NCBI GenBank assembly: GCA_013397455.1
Contig: VYZB01000214.1
Coordinates: 90,731-154,730, forward strand
Source of the DNA: Crotophaga sulcirostris
Lineage: Eukaryota > Chordata > Aves > Cuculiformes > Crotophagidae
DNA length: 64,000 bases
Reading direction: 5' to 3'
The position numbers and the translations under genes were made by a program. Below the pieces are notes generated by a model, which saw only the letters and a program-made list of their open reading frames with translations, did no database searches and was not told where the DNA came from. Below are positions 57,542 through 64,000 of the stretch, in pieces; positions within the stretch are counted from its first letter, which is position 1, and every line of letters starts with the position of its first letter.

Positions 57542-59314
57542 GCACAGCTCCTCATGGGGCAGCCAGAGGGACCTGCCAGCACCCCCTTTCCAATTCCAGT
57601 TGCACAGGCACTCAGGACCATGCCACTCAGGGTAAAATCAATGATAAATTAGACAGCGAAAACCCTCAAATGCATTCAGAAAAAAAATAGAAGCAAAGTC
57701 AACTTCACTAAGAGCAAGCAGTTTGTAAATGGGAAGCAAAAAATCCCAACAAGAAACCCTACAGTCAACTAGAGAACAGAGCACAGGAACGTTTGCACAG
57801 TGAAGGACAGAGTTGTTACACCCACAGTTACTGAACTTATTGTAATATAGGAGGAATAACAGAGATTGACAGATAGAGGAGACTGAATTTCTTCAGCAGC
57901 TACAAGAATCAAGAAGTACCAAGATACACCCAACCCACGAATTCAAGGTTAATGAATGGCTTAACAAGGCAGTGGGTCAGGAGAAGGTACATGTGACTCC
58001 CCTATAGGAAGGCCAAATGCTGAAATGGGAGATGCCTCTGCGAGTCCCCAAAGGACTGCACGTAGCCCACATTTCTCTGGCTTAACAAGGTTCAGGCACA
58101 AGGCACAGCAATCTGTAGAGGAGCAACTTTGACCCAGACTGCAGGGCAAGGAGGGAGATTTCACACCTGTTAGGAAATACTGTGAAGAGCAGCTCAGGCA
58201 GAGTAGAGTTTCCAAAAGTCAAGCTATGCCAAGTCACTGATTGTACCTAATTGGAATATTTTAGGCAAATGAAAGCAGAAACACCAGTGGGAGTTTTGAC
58301 ATGCGTATTGAACAGGGAGAATATCGTATATTCTGTCTGAAGGGGCAGCAAAGGAAAGACAGCCAACAGCAGTTTTCCAAACAGAGCGCCAGACAAAACA
58401 ATATATTAGACTCAGGTTTTGGCAGCATGAGCTAGACTTTAAGGGTCTCAGTACAGGCCCAGAGAATCTTTCACCTTTCCAAAGCCCCAGTCCAATCTCC
58501 ATTTAATGCAGTGATCCAGCTGAATCCCCAGTTACAACGTGAAGACACTGCATGATTTACCAGGGAAATATGTCAAAAGGCAAAAGCAGGGAAGACACAG
58601 ACCGTATTCAGGTTTAGCCTTACATTTTCACACTGAAATTTTTTCAGTTCCTGCTTGTTTGGGGGAGATCAAAACCCAGAAAACATTGATCAACAGTTTA
58701 CAGTTACATCTGGTTTCTACATAAAAACAAGTGGCCCGCACCAAACTCTTTCCAGATTTGCTCGGAGGACTTTGAGGCATCAGCCAGGGAATTGTATGAA
58801 ATTCAAACTTGAGCCCAAGTCTGGCAATGGAAACACGGCTCACAGCTTCCAGCAGAAGATTATCACCTCCTTCACCCTCACTCCATTCCCATCCCGGTGC
58901 CTGTGTTGCCAGGAACCACTGCCGCAAGCGCTCCAGCATCGCCGCAGACAGACGGCCCTGCACAGCTCAGGAGCTCCCGCAGACCCTCGTACAGATCTCT
59001 TTCTACCAGCTTCTCTTTGCCATGCCCTACATGCAAACAAGTGGGGAAGCAACTTGAGAAGAAAGATGGCAGCACAGACTTCCCAGCAACCACTGCACCA
59101 TCTGCAAGGGAAACAGACCCCCAGGAGCATCCCCTCCGCAAACATGCGGTGTTCACAGGCATGGAGGATACAGAGGCAGCAAAGAATTCAGGAAGAAGAG
59201 TAAGCATTTGTCTGAAGCACCTTGGTGATGTAGAGAATAGAAATTAACAGCATGTTACACTACTCAAAAGCTATGCTGAATTTCTCCAAAGACCATCCTA
59301 GATCCAGCTCCCTG

Positions 59315-59756
59315 TTACAGTGTCACAGTGTCACAGTATCACAAGGTTGGAAAGAACCTCTGAGATCATCGAGTCCAGCCTAGAACCCAACACTAACACC
59401 AACCCAGCATCTAAACCCTGGCACTGAGTGCCTCAGCCAATCTCCCCTTAAACACCTCCAGGGACAGCGACTCCCTGGGCAGCACATTCCCATGGCCAAT
59501 CACCCTTTCAGGGAAGAACTTTTTCCTAATATCAAGCCTAAACTTTCCTTGATGAAGTTTGAGTCCATGTCCTCTAGTTCTGTCACTGGTCACCTGAGAG
59601 AAGAGATCAACTCCTGTCTGACTACAACCTCCTTTTAGGTAGCTGTAGAGAGCAATAAGGTCTCCCCTGAGCCTTCTCTTCTCCAGGCTAAACAGCCCCA
59701 GCTCCCTCAGTCGCTCCTCACAGGGCTTGTGCTCCAAACCCTTCACCATCTTTGTT
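59315..59756 (-). mobile_element. CR1 copy, type A
   Basis: Octamers GTTACAGTGTCACAGTGTCA on plus, UTR with CCAGGG, GCTGGG and TTAGTG. An in-frame deletion removes the REVVESPT part ([15 protein letters not shown]; near 59464-59475). ORF2 is otherwise open to the MVKGLEHK codons, where it is truncated at about 59756. The 145-codon frame extends into flank. Confidence 0.94.
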
Positions 59757-60737
59757 ATGATATATCGATTTTTAAGGCTCACAACTGCATTCCTGAAATA
59801 AGACCCTTGAACCCTCTGATGATTCACCAACACTGTGAGTATTCTCAATTCAAGAATAAGTTATTAACATATATCAGAAGCATGTGAATTGGAGAAGCAT
59901 GATGAGCTGCTTGCAAATAAACAAAATTATAAGGTTCTATTTTGAGGCCCAAATGTGAGTGGATTGCAGAACTGGAGAGCACCCTGCCAGACCTTTGGAG
60001 ACAGCCCAGGTCAATGTCAGAAGTCAGAGCAAATATGTCTAATAGTTGATATTTGGGGCACACAGAATGAGAAGATGAACTGAATATTTTCTCTTCCATG
60101 ATCTAAAACTGCCAGGACAATGTTCCCATCTTCCCTATAGGAATCTGAAGAACAACAGAGTGAGCTGTTGTGACTCCATTGGCACACAGGGTTAGGATTT
60201 TGGTGAAAGTACTGAAGCAATTTTTAACTTTAGGGGGCAAACAAAGCCAATGAAATTTGATTTCTCACAGGATTTGTCCCAGTAGGATAAAATTTTCTCA
60301 ATATTTGCCTGCCCAGTAGCTGAAATTATGATCCTTTTCTCTTGTGCAAAATCATCAAACAAAGGGTGACAGGCAACAGGTTGCACTCTGATCTTCTGCA
60401 AGAAAAGGCATTTTATACTTGCCCAAACATCAGACTTAAACAGACATTTTCTGTATTTCTTGTTAGATTTGTTTAACCCTTGTACAACTATAGAGTCATC
60501 ACACTATTCTTTTTTAAGAAAACACCAGGCTCGGTATACAAATGGGGAGTTGTTGGAGGTGTTCCCTCTGATTTGTTGAGTTTGTTGTGGATCTTGGGAC
60601 CTCATAAAGGGAGAGCATCCTCCTTTCTGTCAGAAAGTTAATAATCAGCACAGAAAGCAGAGCTGCTGCTGACAGACGTTGTTGCTATAACCTACAGACA
60701 GAGAGGGCAGAGGGGACAGGGGAGATCAATAGACCTG

Positions 60738-60752
60738 GCGTGTGTGTGTGTA
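60738..60752 (+). repeat. (GT)n short microsatellite
   Basis: About six GT units preceded by GGC. Too short to be highly variable. Confidence 0.7.
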
Positions 60753-60875
60753 AGTCAGTGGGTTTCTCATCAGATTTCCTCCAGGGGCTGGGTCTCCAAT
60801 TTTATTTTCCTTAACAGAAAAAAAGATCTCCCAGCCTGAAAAAGTAAGTTTGGAGATAGTTTTCCAGCTAAAATG

Positions 60876-60916
60876 GGGGAAAAAAAAGAAAAAGAAAAAA
60901 AAAAAGAAAAAAAAAG
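60876..60916 (+). repeat. Polypurine A/G tract
   Basis: 41 bp of A runs broken by single G residues, directly after a GGGGGA. No retroposon body upstream, so a simple purine tract. Confidence 0.85.
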
Positions 60917-61438
60917 TCTATTCTCCCATTTACACTGTTGTGAAATCCAGTGATCGGTTTACAATACAGTTTATCGTATAATTTTACATGTTTTCATTCA
61001 GATTAATGAAGCTTTCAAGATCAGAGCATTTTGGTCAACACTTCACATTCACATCCTATGTTAAGTGCTTGTAAAAGCATTTGTCAAATGATGAGTAGGG
61101 TTGTTACTTTTACAGCCAGGATTCCTAAGAAAATGAGTCACATGCAGCAGCCCTGCCTATTTCTTTGTCCCTTCCTCTCCACCACTCCTCCCCTGAACCT
61201 GTTGAACCTCATGGCCCATTTCAACCACATCTAATAAAGGAATAGTCCTTAGAAGGGTATTTGGACCCTACCAGTTCTGTAGAACCTACAGAGCCTCTTC
61301 AACACCCCAGATTCCACCAAGGGTTCAACCTTCACCAAGTATCAGAGCAGGCATCCTGCTGGCTGCACTGCTGCTGCTCTGAGCTGCTTCTTAACACATT
61401 TCCATGCCTACACACAGACACTGAGGAAAACATGGTTA

Positions 61439-61758
61439 TTGGAGGTAGTCAGGCAGGGGTTGGTCTCTTCTCTCAGGTGACCAGTGACAGAACGAGAGGA
61501 CATGGACTAAAACTTCATCAGGGAAAGTTTAGGCTTGATATTAGGAAGAAATTCTTCCCTGAAAGGGTGATTGGCCATTGGAATGTGCTGCCCAGGGAGG
61601 TGGTGGAGTCGCCAACCCTGGAGGTGTTTAAGAGGAGATTGGCTGAGGCACTCCGTGCCATGGTTTAGATGCTGGGTTGGTGTTAGTGTTGGGTTATGGG
61701 TTGGACTCGATGATCTCAGAGGTCCTTTCCAACCTTGTGATATTGTGATACTGTGACT
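61439..61758 (+). mobile_element. CR1 copy, type A, recombinant-looking
   Basis: Starts at GGAGGTAGTCAGGCAGG ([11 protein letters not shown] codons), ORF2 open to the stop (ending [10 protein letters not shown]), UTR and tail GTGATATTGTGATACTGTGA. It combines CCATGG with GCTGGG and TTAGTG, a combination not seen in the other copies. Confidence 0.94.
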
Positions 61759-62943
61759 GACTTAGGAACCACCCCATCCAATTTCTGCATGGTTTGTCCA
61801 AGGGCTTCTGCTGTGCCTAAAGGAGATTCAGCTGCTTTACTTGCACAGACTGGGACAAGAACACCCTAATGCATGCTTTTTTTGGTGTAGCTTATATCCC
61901 TTGCCACTTTCATCCTATTCCCAATAGCCAGCTCACATCTTTTCCTCACCGTTTCCATGAACTTTTGGTCCCCAGGATGTCTGCACACCAGTGAGCACTG
62001 CGTGTCTTGTGGGTGGGTTGATCCCCACAGTGTCCCTCCACCAGGTTGCCTTTTTCTCCCTGGCAGCCCCATGTGTTCCTGCACTGCTCAGTCACCACAG
62101 CACTGCTTGAGAGAAAGTGCCAGGAGCTGCACACTGTGATGGGCTCTTCCTCACCAGCAAAATGCCATTATTCATGCAAGGTTTAATCACTGGACTTAGA
62201 GATGCCAGCCACAGACCCTCAGACACGACATTTAACATCCCAAAGCCATTTATCACTCAGCACCCTTATCCTGGTTTAAAATCCCCAAGTCACAAGGCAA
62301 ACAACTTAGTGGTTCATTTTTCTGTGCTTTTGTATGTTTCTGACTGCCTTTCTCCTTCTGTCTATTCAACTGCTTCAATTAGCTTCCCCAGCGATCCCAA
62401 TCTCCGCCACTCTCCTCAGCCCCACCATTGTATCCCTACAATACCTCTGGGGCTGCCCCATCCAAGCATGTCCATACCAGTTTCCCCATCAATTCCTCCA
62501 CAATTTAGCAGGGCCATCTGATTCACAGATTTTATGTGTGCCCCGATAGCAGAGACCCCAGCGAGCTGCTCTGGCTGCCTTAGCATTTTAAACAGATTTG
62601 TCCTGAACTGGTAAGCTGAAAAGCGCTTATTTCTACAGAAAAGGAGATGACATCAGCTGATGTGGGATAACCATGACAACCTCCCCAGATCAGCAGGGAC
62701 ACATGCTATTTGAATAAGTAAGGAAAGTTTAACTCTCAACAACTTTCCAGGCAGGAAATATCCAGTTTGAACTGAATTGAATTGACAGAGTGAGTGCATC
62801 TATGCCTTTGCATGCCTTTCACCTGTGCTCCTGCCTGTATTTTGATGAATTAAAGACTCCTACAACCTCAACAAGGTTGTAGTGCTGGTGGGAGGAAAAG
62901 CTTCCAAAACGGCATTTGGCATTGCTACTTTACACAGAGCTGA
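61759..62943. other. Unique sequence, nothing recognised
   Basis: About 1.2 kb with no repeat or gene recognised. The 134-codon frame at 62117-62521(+) is proline- and serine-rich by composition and has no motif. Confidence 0.45.
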
Positions 62944-63477
62944 CATCACAGTATCACAATACCACAGTATCACAAGGTTGGAAAGGGCCTCTGAGATCAT
63001 CGAGTCCAACCCATAACCCAACACCAACACCAACCCATCATCTAAACCCTGGCACTGAGTGCCTCAGCCAATCTCCTCTTAAACACCTCCAGGGTTGGTG
63101 ACTCCACCACCTCCCTGGGCAGTGCATTCCAATGGCCAATCACCCTTTCAGGGAAGAACTTTTTCCTAATATCAAGCCTAAACTTTCCCTGATGAAGCTT
63201 GAGTCCATGTCCTCTAGTTCTGTCCCTGGTCACCTGAGAGAAGAGACCAACCCCTGCCTGACTCCAACCTTCTTTTAGGCAGTTGTAGAGAGCAATAAGG
63301 TCTCCCCTGAGCCTCCTCTTCTCCAGGCTAAACAGCCCCAGCTCCCTCAGTCGCTCCTCACAGGGCTTGTGCTCCAAACCCTTCACCATCTTCATTGCTC
63401 TCCTCTGGACACACTCCAGTATCCTGACATCTTTCCCAAACTGAGGGGCCCAGAAGTGCACATAGGCCTCAAGGTTA
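62944..63477 (-). mobile_element. CR1 copy, type A, about 530 bp
   Basis: Octamers CATCACAGTATCACAATACC on plus, UTR with CCAGGG, GATGGG and TTGGTG, and 146 open codons (63042-63482, the first few from flank) covering [20 protein letters not shown], the GLEHKPC block and the conserved end [10 protein letters not shown]. Truncated at about 63477. No frameshift is seen, so it is well preserved. Confidence 0.95.
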
Positions 63478-63561
63478 GACATGCAGATAAAGAGGATACT
63501 TCTTCAATTTGTTTTCTAGCAGGTTTGTAGCAGCATCAAGCAATTGACAGTTTTGCCTAAG

Positions 63562-64000
63562 AAAGTCCAGATCAAGTCCTGAGGAGGCCATGAATGATCC
63601 AAGGGCTGGAATACCACCTGTAAAAGGACAGGTTGAGAGAGTTTGGGTTGTTCAGCCTGGAGAAGAGAAGGCTCTGGGAAGAACTCAGAGCAGCCTCCCA
63701 GGAAAGCTGGGGAAGGGCTCTTGATCAGGGAGTGCAGGGACAGTATGAGGAGGAATGGTTTTAAGGTGAAAAAGGGGAGATTGAGGTGAGATCTTAGGGA
63801 GAAATGTTTTCCTGTGAGGGTGGGGAGGCCCTGGTACAGGTTTCCCAGAGAAGTGGTGGCTGCCCTATCCCTGGAGGTGTTCAAGGCCAGGCTGGATGGG
63901 GCTTGGAGTCCCCTGATCCACGGTTAAGTGTCCCTGCCCATGGCAGAGAGTTGGAACTGGATGGGCTTTAATGTCCCTTCCAACCAAATAGATTCCATGA
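63562..64000 (+). mobile_element. CR1 copy, type B, reaching the window end
   Basis: Starts at AAGTCCAGATCAAGTCCTGA, continues through GATCCAAGGGCTGGAATACC, GGTTGTTCAGCCTGGAGAAG, a decayed LRSEIL-like segment and GGAGGTGTTCAAGGCCAGG, then the UTR to GATTCCATGA at 64000, where one tail unit is visible before the window stops. Its 5' end faces that of the type A copy at 62944, about 85 bp away. Confidence 0.92.

Larger units (their letters stand above)
55323..59314. other. Unique sequence with a MIR remnant
   Basis: About 4 kb. A-rich tract at 55887-55915 and A run near 57269-57278. MIR relic at 57477-57541. 58655-59247 is GC-richer and open in several frames on both strands but has no recognisable protein. 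The 119-codon frame 55469-55828(+) has EF-hand-like words but no complete loop. Confidence 0.45.
59757..61438. other. Unique AT-rich sequence
   Basis: No gene recognised. Contains a short (GT)n run at 60738-60752 and the A/G-rich tract at 60876-60916. Confidence 0.45.

Noticed and set aside
1..64000. tRNA, rRNA, CRISPR, LTR retroelement or DNA transposon
   Set aside because: No cloverleaf with A and B boxes, no array of spaced direct repeats, no paired LTR with primer-binding site, and no terminal inverted repeats with a transposase were found by eye.

Overview
The window looks like avian nuclear DNA. About 30 fragments of CR1 retrotransposons (a non-LTR LINE family) lie on both strands. They end in tandem 8-bp units rather than poly(A), nearly all are 5'-truncated, and several still encode the C-terminal end of CR1 ORF2. 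The rest is non-coding sequence with short A-rich tracts and two ancient MIR-type SINE remnants. I see no bacterial or organellar gene, no tRNA or rRNA gene, no CRISPR array and no protein-coding gene I can defend. The CR1 density would fit a CR1-rich bird clade such as Piciformes or Bucerotiformes. That is inference from general knowledge, not something the sequence proves.

Two CR1 groups dominate. What I call type A (about 16 copies) ends in GATACTGT-like octamers and encodes an ORF2 tail finishing [10 protein letters not shown] or [10 protein letters not shown]. Its copies look very alike by eye, which suggests a fairly recent burst. Type B (7 copies) ends in ATTCTATG/ATTCTGTG-like octamers. 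Five further fragments belong to other CR1 groups. By my boundaries CR1 covers about 10 kb, roughly one sixth of the window. Strand means the direction of the CR1 ORF2 sense strand.

Layout: 1-34 kb is visibly GC-rich unique sequence interrupted by CR1 (47-322, 4796-5527, 5886-5928, 6161-6432, 7031-7666, 9238-9476, 10685-10993, 14940-15172, 16743-17085, 18036-18427, 21233-21407, 22025-22428, 22581-23100, 27016-27690, 29992-30148, 31985-32272). One assembly gap (N run, 32095-32180) falls inside a CR1 copy. From about 34 kb on the unique sequence is more AT-rich, with further CR1 (37405-37863, 37954-38290, 40453-40528, 40589-41075, 45345-45443, 47676-47936, 49488-49942, 53030-53270, 55141-55322, 59315-59756, 61439-61758, 62944-63477, 63562-64000) and the MIR remnants at 38851-38942 and 57477-57541.

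The region is best read as intergenic or deep-intronic. Its signals worth following are the structure of the type A CR1 burst, two or three AT-rich islands that resemble conserved non-coding elements (26221-26780, 29540-29770, 19021-19120), and a few short open segments that could be exons or decayed coding sequence but are not recognisable.
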